Positions 53,881-63,496 are shown, counted from the stretch's first letter. The stretch: 64,000 nucleotides of DNA from Chryseobacterium artocarpi (GCF_001684975.1 NZ_MAYH01000034.1:186001-250000), one strand, 5' to 3'. The notes: generated from the sequence alone by a model not told the origin. Numbers and translations: made by a program.

Positions 53881-55599
53881 TTATTTAATAGTGAGTTTTT
53901 TGGTAATTATTTCATTTTTTATTTTCAGTTTTAATAGATATACTCCTTTTGGTAAATGAGAGACATTCATAGACTGATCTCCGTTTAATGTCACATTTAG
54001 TTTCCTTCCATCTATTGAATAAATTTCAGCCTCCGAAATTTTATCACCTTTGATGTAAACCTTATCAGAAGTTGGATTCGGATAGATAACAAGGTGCTGT
54101 TTTGCAAAATTTGCGGTAGATTCTTTTGTTGATAATGTACCTAATGTAGAAACATCAGAATATACTTTTGAGGCATCAATAGACCTTACGCTCCAATATA
54201 CATTTTCAACTGACGGATCTAAATCCAGAAACCATGAAGGTGTTGTCACTACATACTTAGCAATATCCTGCGCCCCTTGCGTTGATCCTACTTTTATTTC
54301 ATAGCGTAATGCATTTGTTGGAGTTTTATCATCCGTTGCGCCACTCCATGTAAAATTAAATCGGTTTCCGTTTTTAGACACATTAAGCAGCGTTGGAGCC
54401 GTTGGTTTTGCATTCGTAGTCTGAACATCATTTTTAAAAAGCTTAGTCAGGGAAGGCATATCCTGATGAGCCCAATCAAACCCTGACAGTAAGACATCCA
54501 GATGATGATCATTATTAAAATCAAATAGTTGTACCACTCCCGGACCTCCAAGGCTATGCAACCCTGATGTTGTTCCTTCAGTAAAAGTCTGGCTGGCAAC
54601 ATTATATAAGTAAGTTTTTACAACCGCATTAAAATTAACATCTCCTGAAATTATAAAATCATAATATCCATCATTGTTTAAATCACCTACGCTTACAGAT
54701 GCTTCAGAAATATCAAATGAATTCATCTGCTGAGTAATCAGATTTCCAGTTCCATCATTCATTAAAACAGCCATATAAGGATCATCATTAGTGTCTTTTC
54801 CTACAACAACAAGATCCTGAAAACCATCCGCATTAAAATCTGCTACCTCCAGTTTACCGGAAATAAGAGAATCAAGACTCTGAGTATGAACCAATGTTCC
54901 GCCCTGGTTCATATATACTTTAGACACCGGATCTCCATTGATATCTGAACCTATCACAACAACATCCAGAAGCTGGTCATTATTAAGATCTACTACCTTA
55001 AAATTCCCATTCTGAGTACCATCTACCCAGTTTTCAGTCATATCAAACCCAAGTCCTGTATTTTTATAAAAATCGATGGTATTTCTAAATCCTCCTCCAT
55101 GGGCAGACTGAGTTCCATTCAATGCATAATCAGATTTTCCATCATGATTAAAATCAAAAACCTCTATAGAACCATAAATTTTCCCGGGAAGTTCCGCTTC
55201 TTTGATAAAACCTACTCCCGTATTTTTAAATCGATACTGTTTATAATTCACGATATCCATATAACTCTGCCCTGCTGAAATAATATCCATCAATCCGTCA
55301 TTATTATAATCGATGAATTTTACATCTCCCAAATGGGTCACATCCCCTCCAAAATCAGTATAAGGCAGTAAAGTTGTACCATTATTCTGATACACCTCAT
55401 TATAGGTAGCATCCGGCTGTCCGTCTCCATCAGAATCTATGGCTCCATTGACTACAATATCCAGCGTACCGTTATTATCAACATCAGCAATATCAGCAGC
55501 AGAAAAATAAAAGTTATTCATTCCGGTTTGTACCTCAGTAAAACTCTGAGCACACAGACCAACTGGAAGCATAGACAATAGAATATAAATTCTCTTCAT
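53881..55599 (-). CDS. Secreted FG-GAP/VCBS-repeat protein with T9SS sorting domain
   Basis: The ATG at 55599 gives a ~572-residue protein with a signal peptide (IYILLSMLPVGLCAQ). At least six FG-GAP/VCBS units of the DxNxDGxxD type follow (DVDNNGTLDIVV, DYNNDGLMDIISAG, DLNNDQLLDVVVIG, DLNNDGYYDFIISG), predicting a calcium-binding beta-propeller. A fibronectin-like segment (NRFNFTWSGATDDKTP) precedes a type A T9SS sorting domain (IYPNPTSDKVYIKG to GVYLLKLKIKN). It should be displayed or secreted; function unknown. Confidence 0.85.
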   Translation of the reverse strand: MKRIYILLSMLPVGLCAQSFTEVQTGMNNFYFSAADIADVDNNGTLDIVVNGAIDSDGDGQPDATYNEVYQNNGTTLLPYTDFGGDVTHLGDVKFIDYNNDGLMDIISAGQSYMDIVNYKQYRFKNTGVGFIKEAELPGKIYGSIEVFDFNHDGKSDYALNGTQSAHGGGFRNTIDFYKNTGLGFDMTENWVDGTQNGNFKVVDLNNDQLLDVVVIGSDINGDPVSKVYMNQGGTLVHTQSLDSLISGKLEVADFNADGFQDLVVVGKDTNDDPYMAVLMNDGTGNLITQQMNSFDISEASVSVGDLNNDGYYDFIISGDVNFNAVVKTYLYNVASQTFTEGTTSGLHSLGGPGVVQLFDFNNDHHLDVLLSGFDWAHQDMPSLTKLFKNDVQTTNAKPTAPTLLNVSKNGNRFNFTWSGATDDKTPTNALRYEIKVGSTQGAQDIAKYVVTTPSWFLDLDPSVENVYWSVRSIDASKVYSDVSTLGTLSTKESTANFAKQHLVIYPNPTSDKVYIKGDKISEAEIYSIDGRKLNVTLNGDQSMNVSHLPKGVYLLKLKIKNEIITKKLTIK

Positions 55600-55841
55600 A
55601 TTGTTTTTATTTAGATTAATTAAAAACAAAGATAGAATATTAAATTCTCTGCTTGAAAAAAAGCCTGCATGAAATATATCAGCACTGATTTTCTGCTATA
55701 TCCCGGAAATTCGGGTATTTTAAAAAATCAATATTATTAATCAGCCACTTATTTACAAATATTTTCCAAAAGATTTGTCTATCTAAAAAATTCTTCGTTA
55801 TTTTGCACTCTCAAATATTATACAAATAAGAACATCGAGAT

Positions 55842-56084
55842 ATGTCAAGAATTTGCCAAATAACAGGAAAGCGTGCAATGGTTGGTAACAACGTTTCTCA
55901 CGCTAATAACAAAACGAAGCGTCGTTTTGAAATTAACTTATTAGAGAAGAAGTTTTACCTTCCGGAGCAAGATAAGCACGTTACACTGAAAGTATCAGCT
56001 CATGGATTGAGAGTGATTAACAAGATTGGAATCGAGGAAGCTATTGAAAGAGCTACTAGAAACGGATTGATTAAAAAGAATTAA
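55842..56084 (+). CDS. rpmB: 50S ribosomal protein L28
   Basis: The 80-residue basic protein begins [20 protein letters not shown] with the zinc-free L28 pattern and ends [10 protein letters not shown]. It starts a compact ribosomal cluster with rpmG 6 nt downstream. Confidence 0.97.
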   Translation: MSRICQITGKRAMVGNNVSHANNKTKRRFEINLLEKKFYLPEQDKHVTLKVSAHGLRVINKIGIEEAIERATRNGLIKKN

Positions 56085-56090
56085 TAGATC

Positions 56091-56273
56091 ATGGCAAAAA
56101 AAGGAAATAGAGTTCAAGTAATCCTTGAATGTACAGAGCACAAAGAAAGCGGTATGCCAGGAATGTCTAGATACATTTCTACGAAAAATAAGAAGAACAC
56201 TACAGAGAGATTAGAGCTTAAAAAGTATAATCCAGTTCTTAAGAGATCTACCCTTCACAAAGAAATCAAGTAA
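56091..56273 (+). CDS. rpmG: 50S ribosomal protein L33
   Basis: 60 residues, [20 protein letters not shown], with the L33 pattern; only the Cys of ECTEHK remains of possible zinc ligands, so it is a zinc-independent form. It is co-transcribed with rpmB and the DUF4295 gene. Confidence 0.96.
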   Translation: MAKKGNRVQVILECTEHKESGMPGMSRYISTKNKKNTTERLELKKYNPVLKRSTLHKEIK

Positions 56274-56292
56274 TTTATAAATATAATTTACA

Positions 56293-56442
56293 ATGGCAAA
56301 GAAAGTAGTAGCAACCCTACAAACCGGGTCAAAAAAAATGACTAAAGTGGTGAAAATGGTGAAGTCTTCTAAATCAGGAGCTTACGTTTTCGAAGAAAAA
56401 GTAATGAATGCTGATGAAGTAGATGGTTTTTTGAAAAAATAA
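56293..56442 (+). CDS. DUF4295 small basic protein
   Basis: This 49-residue, Lys-rich protein (MAKKVVATLQTGSKKMTKVV, ending NADEVDGFLKK) matches the DUF4295 family found right after rpmG in Bacteroidota. Position and charge suggest a ribosome-associated role. A terminator at 56465-56495 closes the cluster. Confidence 0.85.
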   Translation: MAKKVVATLQTGSKKMTKVVKMVKSSKSGAYVFEEKVMNADEVDGFLKK

Positions 56443-56464
56443 TCAATACTTTATTTACAATATA

Positions 56465-56495
56465 AAAAACTACTCATATTTTGGGTAGTTTTTTT
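56465..56495 (+). terminator. Terminator of the ribosomal cluster
   Basis: AAAAACTACTC and GGGTAGTTTTT form an 11-position stem with one G-U pair, followed by TT. Confidence 0.7.
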
Positions 56496-56531
56496 GTTAT
56501 CTTTGTTCACCAGATTATTAATCAGTGAAAT

Positions 56532-57002
56532 ATGAAGAAGATTCTTGTTCTAATATGTACAGTTATTTTCCAATTTTCATTCAGTCAGAAAACAATGGAT
56601 CCTATAGAATACAAAAATTCACCAAACGTTTTCAACATTCCCGGATTATCACAATCAGTAAGCATTGATTGCGGTACTTCCAGAATGATTTTATTATCTG
56701 GTCAGGTTCCCTTAGATTCAAAAGGAAATCTGGTGGGAAACAATGTAGAGGAACAAACACATCAGATTTTCAAAAACATTGAAAATATTCTGAAGGAGTA
56801 TGGAGGGACAGGCAAAGACATCGTCAAGCTCGGAATCTTCATCACAGACATATCAAAAACCTCGGATTTCAGAAAAATGAGGGATATGTATGTCAACCTT
56901 CAAAATCCACCTGTAAGCAGCCTTGTAGAAGTAAGCAGGCTTTTCAGAGATGATGTATTGATAGAAGTAGAAGCCACAGCAGTGATTAAAAATAAAAGAT
57001 AA
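56532..57002 (+). CDS. Exported RidA/YjgF-family protein
   Basis: This 156-residue protein has a RidA domain (MILLSGQVPLDSKGNLVG, EEQTHQIFKNIENILKEYGG, FITDISKTSDFRKMRD, PPVSSLVEVSRLFRDDVLIE), including the Arg in the usual C-terminal position (SLVEVSRL). RidA proteins deaminate reactive enamines or imines in the cytoplasm, but here a clear signal peptide (ILVLICTVIFQFSFSQ) predicts export. It is followed by ftsY after 15 nt. Confidence 0.85.
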   Translation: MKKILVLICTVIFQFSFSQKTMDPIEYKNSPNVFNIPGLSQSVSIDCGTSRMILLSGQVPLDSKGNLVGNNVEEQTHQIFKNIENILKEYGGTGKDIVKLGIFITDISKTSDFRKMRDMYVNLQNPPVSSLVEVSRLFRDDVLIEVEATAVIKNKR

Positions 57003-57017
57003 GAATAAACTAAAACT

Positions 57018-57971
57018 ATGAGTTGGTTTAAAAATATTTTCAAAAAAGAAGAAAAAGAAACCCTAGATAAAGGATTGGAAAAATCCAGCCAGGGATTCTT
57101 TGAAAAAATGACGAAGGCCGTAGTCGGTAAAAGCAAAGTAGATGATGAAGTTCTGGATGATCTGGAAGAAGTACTTATAGCATCTGACGTAGGGGCCTCT
57201 ACTACTATCAAAATCATAGAAAGAATTGAAGAGCGTGTTGCCCGCGACAAATATGTTGGCGTAGGGGAATTGGATAAAATTCTTCGTGAGGAAATTTCAG
57301 GATTATTACTGGAAAACCCTCATGCCGGAACAGGAAATATTGATACGACAAAAAAACCATATGTAATTATGGTAGTAGGTGTAAATGGAGTTGGAAAAAC
57401 TACAACAATCGGAAAACTTGCTCACCAGTTCAAATCTGAAGATAAAAAAGTAGTATTAGGAGCAGCTGATACCTTTAGAGCAGCAGCTGTTGATCAGCTT
57501 ACCATATGGAGTGAAAGAGTGGATGTTCCTATCGTAAAACAAGGAATGGGCTCTGATCCTGCTTCTGTAGCTTTTGATACCGTACAAAGTGCCGTAGCTC
57601 AAAATGCAGACGTAGTTATCATTGATACTGCAGGAAGACTTCATAATAAGATTAACCTGATGAATGAGCTTTCAAAAATCAAAAGAGTAATGCAAAAGGT
57701 AATTCCTGATGCACCTCATGAAATTTTATTGGTTCTTGACGGTTCTACAGGGCAGAACGCATTTGAGCAGGCAAAACAATTTACAGCAGCTACTGAAGTA
57801 AATGCTTTAGCAGTAACAAAACTTGACGGAACAGCAAAAGGAGGTGTTGTAATTGGCATCTCAGATCAGTTCCAGATTCCGGTGAAATATATAGGCGTAG
57901 GTGAAAAAATGCAGGATCTACAGCTTTTTAATGGTACGGAATTTGTAGACTCATTCTTCAAGAAAAGATGA
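57018..57971 (+). CDS. ftsY: Signal recognition particle receptor FtsY
   Basis: This 317-residue SRP-type GTPase has a short charged N-terminus (SWFKNIFKKEEKE), a helical N domain and the NG GTPase motifs VVGVNGVGKTTTIGKLA, DTFRAAAVDQL, DTAGR, TKLDGTAKGG. It docks ribosome-SRP complexes at the membrane for co-translational insertion. The long acidic A domain of E. coli FtsY is absent, as in many other bacteria. Confidence 0.97.
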   Translation: MSWFKNIFKKEEKETLDKGLEKSSQGFFEKMTKAVVGKSKVDDEVLDDLEEVLIASDVGASTTIKIIERIEERVARDKYVGVGELDKILREEISGLLLENPHAGTGNIDTTKKPYVIMVVGVNGVGKTTTIGKLAHQFKSEDKKVVLGAADTFRAAAVDQLTIWSERVDVPIVKQGMGSDPASVAFDTVQSAVAQNADVVIIDTAGRLHNKINLMNELSKIKRVMQKVIPDAPHEILLVLDGSTGQNAFEQAKQFTAATEVNALAVTKLDGTAKGGVVIGISDQFQIPVKYIGVGEKMQDLQLFNGTEFVDSFFKKR

Positions 57972-58045
57972 TTTATATCATGTTTTCCCTTATCTTAGTA
58001 TAACAAATCAATTTTAAATATTAACAGTTAAAAAAATTTGCAACT

Positions 58046-58306
58046 ATGGGAATTATAACATGGATTTTATTCGGTCTTATTGCAGGTGCAATCGCTAAAT
58101 TGATCATGCCTGGAACTCAGGGAGGAGGTTGGCTAATCACCATTATCCTTGGGATTGTAGGAGCATTTGTAGGAGGAGCTATAGGAGTTTACATTTTACA
58201 TTGGGGAGACGTCACATCATTCTGGAATCCGAGAAGTTGGATTCTCGCTATCGGAGGAGCTTTAATTGTTCTCTGGATTTACGGAATGGCAACAAAGAAA
58301 AGTTGA
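58046..58306 (+). CDS. GlsB/YeaQ/YmgE-family membrane protein
   Basis: The 86-residue protein has three membrane helices (ITWILFGLIAGAIAKLIM, LITIILGIVGAFVGGAIGVY, WILAIGGALIVLWIYG) with the family motif GxIAGxIAKLIMPG-like start. Members are associated with stress response in several bacteria; mechanism unknown. A shared bidirectional terminator separates it from sppA. Confidence 0.85.
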   Translation: MGIITWILFGLIAGAIAKLIMPGTQGGGWLITIILGIVGAFVGGAIGVYILHWGDVTSFWNPRSWILAIGGALIVLWIYGMATKKS

Positions 58307-58325
58307 TGTAACATTCATAAAAAAT

Positions 58326-58360
58326 AAAATCCCGGATCTGAAATTCAGATCCGGGATTTT
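58326..58360. terminator. Bidirectional terminator between glsB-like and sppA
   Basis: AAAATCCCGGATCTGAA at 58326-58342 and its exact complement at 58344-58360 form a 17-bp perfect stem with T runs on both sides, serving both convergent genes. Confidence 0.85.
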
Positions 58361-58377
58361 TGTACAATATAATTTAG

Positions 58378-60141
58378 TTAGTTGTTGATTCTAATCTGGT
58401 AAGGCATTTCCATTTTTACCTCAGACTGTAATTTCTTATCTGTAATCTGTTGTAAGATTTCATAGTTTGATTTACCAATCTTATTTTTGATAACTCTTGC
58501 TGAAATATCCTCTTCGTTCAGGTCTTTAAATAACTGCTCAAAAGGTGACATTTTCTTAGGGAAAGATTCTACGTGGTAAGATTTCACTCCCGCTTTCTGT
58601 GCAGCGAATTTCACAGCATCATTTAATGTTCCAAGCTCGTCTACAAGACCTATTTGCTTAGCACGAGCTCCACTCCATACTCTACCTCCGCCTACATTAT
58701 CAATCTGTTCAAATGTTTTCTTTCTGTTTTGCGTAACAAAGTGTACAAATCTTTTATAGGTACCTTCCACACTTTTCGTCATCATATTTACTCCGTAAGG
58801 TGTCACACCATTTAATCCTGAGTAGTACATTGAATTTGCATTGGTAGCCACAACATCTGCACGGATTCCGTTTTTGTTCGCGATATCTTTATAATAAGGC
58901 ATTACACCAAATACCCCGATAGAACCAGTAAGTGTATTCGGTTCAGAATAAATTTTATCCGCTGCCATAGCTACATAATATCCTCCTGATGCAGCATAGT
59001 CACCAAAAGATACTACCAAAGGTTTTTTCTTTTTCAATTGTTGAAGTTCAAATAAAATCTCATCTGAAGCATTGGCACTTCCTCCAGGGGAATTAATTCT
59101 CAAAACAACCGCTTTTACTTTATCATCTTCCTGAAGTTTTTTAATGTACTTCACATATTTTTCAGAATGAATATCATTATACTGATCCCCATTATTGATA
59201 GATCCAGACGCATATAAAACAGCCACTTTTTCTCCTGTTGTATCTTCTTCAGCATAAGAACTGATGTAATTAGCCAAAGAAATTTTATTCAGCTTTTCTT
59301 TATTATCTTTTATGCTCAGCTTTGTTTTAAGCATATCTTCATACTCTGATTTCTGAATCAGTTTATCTGCCAGTTTATATTTTAGCCCTTGTTCAGGAAT
59401 CATTCCGTATAAACTATCTACAATTGTTTTGAATTGAACAGTATCAATCTTTCTTGATGCAGCCATTTTATTAGACGTATTTTTCCAAAGGTCATTCAGA
59501 AGAGTACTTAACTGCTCTTTATTTTCCGGAGAAATATCGTTTCTTAAAAAAGGTTCTACTGCAGATTTGAATTTACCATGACGAATCACTTCAATACCGA
59601 TACCATATTTATCTGCAAAATCTTTGAAGAAAGTCACCTCAGTAGCAAGTCCTTTTAGCTCTATCCCACCCGCCGGGTGAAGATAATACTGATCAGCAAC
59701 AGATCCTAAATAATAAGCAGATTGTGAAACTGCATTTCCGTAAGCGTACACAAACTTTCCGCTTTTCTTGAAATCTTCAATAGCATTCCTAAGATCATCA
59801 ATCTGAGTAAGACCCGCATTAAGCTCATCTGCCTCAATACTGATTCCTTTAATATTATCATCAGTCTTAGCTTTATTGATCGCCTCCAATGCATCATATA
59901 AAAGAATATTTTTATTCTGTTGTCCGCTTATTCCAAATAATCCCATCTCCTCTTCTGTAGGACTATCAATTATGCTGGTCTTTAAATTAATGGTTAGAAT
60001 CGAATTCTTTTTCACCGTAGCAGACTTATCACTTCCCATAGAACTGAACACAAGCATCATAATGAAAAAGACGAAAAAGACGGCAAAAAGTATAATTATT
60101 GCCACTATATTTGCCAAAACATTTTTAAAGAAACTTCTCAT
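58378..60141 (-). CDS. sppA: Signal peptide peptidase SppA, 67K type
   Basis: This 587-residue protein has one N-terminal membrane anchor (IVAIIILFAVFFVFFIMMLVF) and two SppA (S49) repeats. The catalytic Ser lies in SFGDYAASGGYYVAMAADKIY and the Lys in the first repeat (TFFKDFADKYG). It degrades cleaved signal peptides in the inner membrane. It is divergent from folK with only 20 bp between the start codons, so their promoters must lie partly inside each other's genes. Confidence 0.95.
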   Translation of the reverse strand: MRSFFKNVLANIVAIIILFAVFFVFFIMMLVFSSMGSDKSATVKKNSILTINLKTSIIDSPTEEEMGLFGISGQQNKNILLYDALEAINKAKTDDNIKGISIEADELNAGLTQIDDLRNAIEDFKKSGKFVYAYGNAVSQSAYYLGSVADQYYLHPAGGIELKGLATEVTFFKDFADKYGIGIEVIRHGKFKSAVEPFLRNDISPENKEQLSTLLNDLWKNTSNKMAASRKIDTVQFKTIVDSLYGMIPEQGLKYKLADKLIQKSEYEDMLKTKLSIKDNKEKLNKISLANYISSYAEEDTTGEKVAVLYASGSINNGDQYNDIHSEKYVKYIKKLQEDDKVKAVVLRINSPGGSANASDEILFELQQLKKKKPLVVSFGDYAASGGYYVAMAADKIYSEPNTLTGSIGVFGVMPYYKDIANKNGIRADVVATNANSMYYSGLNGVTPYGVNMMTKSVEGTYKRFVHFVTQNRKKTFEQIDNVGGGRVWSGARAKQIGLVDELGTLNDAVKFAAQKAGVKSYHVESFPKKMSPFEQLFKDLNEEDISARVIKNKIGKSNYEILQQITDKKLQSEVKMEMPYQIRINN

Positions 60142-60161
60142 AAATCAATCAATTTTCTAAT

Positions 60162-60578
60162 ATGTCGCAGCATAAGGTAGTTTTGTTACTAGGAAGTAAC
60201 CTTGGAGAGCAAAAAAAAAATATTGAGCTTGCTTTACAGAAATTAAGTGATACCGGAAACGAAATTTCACAGATCAGCGAATTTTTAATGTCCGATCCTG
60301 TAGAGTTTGCCAGTTCTAATATTTTTTGTAATATTGCAGTAATAATATTAACGCATCTTTCACCAATTCAACTGCTTGATTGCATTAAAGATATTGAAGT
60401 TGAAATGGGAAGAATTAATGATTCAAAAGTAACAGGTGGCTATACAGACAGAGTTATAGATATTGATATCATTAAGTACAATGAATTAATTTTTAAATCA
60501 GAAAGATTAGAAATCCCTCATAAAAAACATCTTTTTGAAAGGGATTTTTCGAGAATATTATTAAAGGATTTTATTTAA
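60162..60578 (+). CDS. folK: 7,8-dihydro-6-hydroxymethylpterin pyrophosphokinase FolK
   Basis: This 138-residue enzyme activates the pterin for folate synthesis. LLGSNLGEQKKNIELALQKL is the family start, and DRVIDIDIIKYNELIFKSER is the catalytic DRxIDxD region, with PHKKHLFERDF beyond. It is slightly shorter than the E. coli enzyme. The OmpA-like gene follows 12 nt later. Confidence 0.93.
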   Translation: MSQHKVVLLLGSNLGEQKKNIELALQKLSDTGNEISQISEFLMSDPVEFASSNIFCNIAVIILTHLSPIQLLDCIKDIEVEMGRINDSKVTGGYTDRVIDIDIIKYNELIFKSERLEIPHKKHLFERDFSRILLKDFI

Positions 60579-60590
60579 AACATAAAACAT

Positions 60591-61706
60591 ATGAAATTAG
60601 GTTTATTATTATTGGCTACAACTTTGCCAATTGCAGCTTTCGCTCAGAACAGCAGTACTACAGTAAACTCTTCTACTGAGTATCCTAATACATTCTCTTC
60701 AGGTTCCGCAAATGTACAGCCTTTCGACAATAAAGCCAGACGTTTCAGAGACTGGTCTATTTCAGTTGGAGGAGGTCCTGCATTTATGGTTCACTCGGAT
60801 CTTAAATCTCTTCGCGGTGATAAGGCTAACTGGGGATACAATGCCTACGTAAGTGTGGATAAGCAAATTTCTCACGCTTTCGGTGTAAGCTTAATGTATA
60901 CAAGAGGAGAAACTAAACAAACAGGTCAACTGCCTGGTGCTGCTGGTGTAAAAGCCGGAGTAGCTACCGCAACAACTCAGTTTGACCAATTTGCTTTGTT
61001 AGGAGATATTAATTTCTCTAACCTATTCAGAAGAACAGACAATCATTCCCCTTACAGATGGGCTTTCCATGGATATATGGGAATTGGAGTTCAAGGTTAC
61101 AGAACATCATTACATGACAATGATGAAAACAGATGGAGTAATAATCCAAAAAGAGTTCCTTTATTCATTAAGCAAGACATTGACATTAACTCGATTTTCT
61201 ATCAGGGAGGTATCGGTTTGAAATATAACGTTTCAAAACTTATTGATGTTGAAGCCAGAACAATGTACATCATCAGTGGTGATGATGAATTCGATGGCGG
61301 TGGATGGGCTGATCCTAATGATTATGAACCTTCTACACCAGGATCAAAATACAATATGCTGAACGCTAGAAGATCTGATAATGCATGGACAGTAAGTTTA
61401 GGGGTTTCTTTCAAATTAGGTAAACAACTTTCTCACCTTGCTTGGCATGATCCGCTTCAGGAAGCATACTACAGAACAAATGTTTTAGAAAATGCTACGA
61501 CTGACCTTGTTGTTTGCGAAAAAGGAGATGCTGATAATGACGGAGTATGTGATGATTGGGACAGACAGCTTGACACTCCTGCAGGGGCAAGAGTAGACGG
61601 AGCTGGTGTTGCTTTAGATATGGACCTTGACGGAGTTATTGACCTTTATGATAAGTGCGTAACCGTTCCTGGACCTGTAGAAAACAACGGATGTCCTGTG
61701 AAATAA
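60591..61706 (+). CDS. OmpA-type barrel protein lacking the OmpA domain
   Basis: This 371-residue protein has a signal peptide (LLLLATTLPIAAFAQ) and an outer-membrane beta-barrel-like region (DWSISVGGGPAFMVHSD, FDQFALLGDINFSNLFRR), then a calcium-binding TSP3-type repeat (GDADNDGVCDDWDRQLDTPA, GVIDLYDKCVTVPGPVE) and stops at NNGCPVK. The next gene continues from the same point with KDNNQTAVEVEK and a full OmpA peptidoglycan-binding domain, so this copy has lost that domain. It may still insert in the membrane but could not anchor to peptidoglycan. Confidence 0.85.
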   Translation: MKLGLLLLATTLPIAAFAQNSSTTVNSSTEYPNTFSSGSANVQPFDNKARRFRDWSISVGGGPAFMVHSDLKSLRGDKANWGYNAYVSVDKQISHAFGVSLMYTRGETKQTGQLPGAAGVKAGVATATTQFDQFALLGDINFSNLFRRTDNHSPYRWAFHGYMGIGVQGYRTSLHDNDENRWSNNPKRVPLFIKQDIDINSIFYQGGIGLKYNVSKLIDVEARTMYIISGDDEFDGGGWADPNDYEPSTPGSKYNMLNARRSDNAWTVSLGVSFKLGKQLSHLAWHDPLQEAYYRTNVLENATTDLVVCEKGDADNDGVCDDWDRQLDTPAGARVDGAGVALDMDLDGVIDLYDKCVTVPGPVENNGCPVK

Positions 61707-61713
61707 TCAAAAT

Positions 61714-61730
61714 TTGAAAACTGTTTTCAA
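61714..61730 (+). other. Small hairpin between OmpA-like genes
   Basis: TTGAAAA-CTG-TTTTCAA, a weak hairpin in the 51-nt gap without a good T-run; too weak to call a terminator, so the pair may be co-transcribed. Confidence 0.3.
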
Positions 61731-61757
61731 AAACAAAATCAAAATAAATAATACACG

Positions 61758-63281
61758 ATGAAATTAAGTTTAGCAATTGTTGCATTTGCTCTAGCAATCC
61801 CTGCTGCCAGCTATGCACAAGACTCAACTGCAGCTACCAATGGAGAATACCCTAACACATTTTCTTCAGGTTCTGCCAATGTTTCCCCATTTACCAACCA
61901 GTCTAAAAGATTTAATGATTGGTCTATTTCCGTAGGTGCCGGTGTTCCGCTAATGCAGTCATCTGATTTAACATCTATAAAGAATGGTAATGGTAAAAAC
62001 CTTTTTGGATATTCAGCATATGTAAGTATTGATAAAGCGATCACTCATGCATTTGGGATCAATTTACAATATGACAGAGGTGAAACCAGACAAGGATGGT
62101 TCAATACTAAAGATGCTGCACCTGATGCTACTGCTGTAGGAGCAAGAACTCAGTATGATGCAATCTCACTTTTGGGAGATGTTAACTTCTCTAACCTTTT
62201 AAGAAGAGTTGACAACCACTCTACTTACAGATGGGCTATTCACGGATATGCAGGTGTTGGTACTATCGCTTACAGAGCATACCAGAAAGATATCAAAGGA
62301 CAAAGATTAATGACTGAAATTAAACCTTTCCAGTTAGGATCTATGTTTATGCAGGCTGGTGCCGGTTTGAAATTTAAAGTAAACAAAAGAATTGATCTTG
62401 AAGGTAGATTAATGTATGTGGTAACCGGTGATGATGAATTTGATGGTGGCGGTGATGCAAACAGTGCTATCAACAAACGTTCTGAACAGAATTCTGACAA
62501 CTTCTTCAATGCAACTTTAGGTTTGTCTTTCAAATTAGGAAAACATGACTCTCACGTAATGTGGCATGATCCACTTCAGGAAATCTATTACAAACTTGAT
62601 GTTCTGGCTAACAAAAACCAGGATATCGAGGTATGTAAGAAAGGAGATGCTGATAATGACGGGGTATGTGACGATTGGGACAGACAGCTTGATACTCCTG
62701 CAGGGGCAAGAGTGGATGGTGCCGGAGTTGCTCTTGATACAGACTTAGATGGTGTAATTGATCTTTACGACAAATGTGTAACTGTTCCGGGACCTGTTGA
62801 AAACAACGGATGTCCTGTGAAAAAAGACAATAATCAAACTGCAGTAGAAGTAGAAAAAACTCTTAAAGATATTTACTTCAACTTCAATAAAGCTACAATC
62901 AGACCTGAGTCTAATAGCAAACTTGATCTTGCAGCTTCAATTATTAAAGAAAACGGAGGTAATTATTTACTGACAGGGCATACTGACATCAAAGGAAATG
63001 CAGCATATAATCTTAAATTATCAAAAGAAAGAGCAGCTGCCGTAGTAGGAGCATTAGAAACCAGAGGTATCAGTGAAAATGTACTGAAATCAAGAGGGGT
63101 AGGTTCTGCAGAAGCTACAATTCCTGCTTCAGCTTCAGATGCTGAGAGATTAGCAGACAGAAAAGTAACGGTAAGATTTATAGAAAGTTCAGAATGGGAT
63201 TCTATTAAAAAGAAAGACTATGAGGATGCTCCTGTAAAAAAGCCCGTAAAAAAAGCTCCAGCTAAGAAAAAGAAAAAGTAA
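61758..63281 (+). CDS. OmpA-family outer-membrane protein
   Basis: This 507-residue protein has a signal peptide (AIVAFALAIPAASYAQ), a beta-barrel region (residues ~20-280), the TSP3-type repeat shared with the upstream gene, and a C-terminal OmpA domain (DIYFNFNKATIRPESNSKLD, GHTDIKGNAAYNLKLSKERA, SRGVGSAEATIPAS) that binds peptidoglycan. A Lys/Pro-rich tail ends the protein. It tethers the outer membrane to the cell wall. A strong terminator follows. Confidence 0.93.
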   Translation: MKLSLAIVAFALAIPAASYAQDSTAATNGEYPNTFSSGSANVSPFTNQSKRFNDWSISVGAGVPLMQSSDLTSIKNGNGKNLFGYSAYVSIDKAITHAFGINLQYDRGETRQGWFNTKDAAPDATAVGARTQYDAISLLGDVNFSNLLRRVDNHSTYRWAIHGYAGVGTIAYRAYQKDIKGQRLMTEIKPFQLGSMFMQAGAGLKFKVNKRIDLEGRLMYVVTGDDEFDGGGDANSAINKRSEQNSDNFFNATLGLSFKLGKHDSHVMWHDPLQEIYYKLDVLANKNQDIEVCKKGDADNDGVCDDWDRQLDTPAGARVDGAGVALDTDLDGVIDLYDKCVTVPGPVENNGCPVKKDNNQTAVEVEKTLKDIYFNFNKATIRPESNSKLDLAASIIKENGGNYLLTGHTDIKGNAAYNLKLSKERAAAVVGALETRGISENVLKSRGVGSAEATIPASASDAERLADRKVTVRFIESSEWDSIKKKDYEDAPVKKPVKKAPAKKKKK

Positions 63282-63300
63282 TTTCTTATTATAACAGATC

Positions 63301-63339
63301 TAAACCGAAAAGATTTCTTCTTTTCGGTTTATTTTTTTT
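63301..63339 (+). terminator. Terminator of the OmpA pair
   Basis: TAAACCGAAAAGA and TCTTTTCGGTTTA form a perfect 13-bp stem, followed by TTTTTTTT. Confidence 0.85.
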
Positions 63340-63496
63340 CTACTACAATATTTTTTACCTACCTTTATATCATTTTCGGGACAATATGTACTGAATGAGC
63401 AACATACAGACACTATTTTTCAGAAAAAAATTAATACAAAATCACTTTTTAACGTAAAAAATCATTTAAAATAACTTAACTAAAAAAAATAACACT

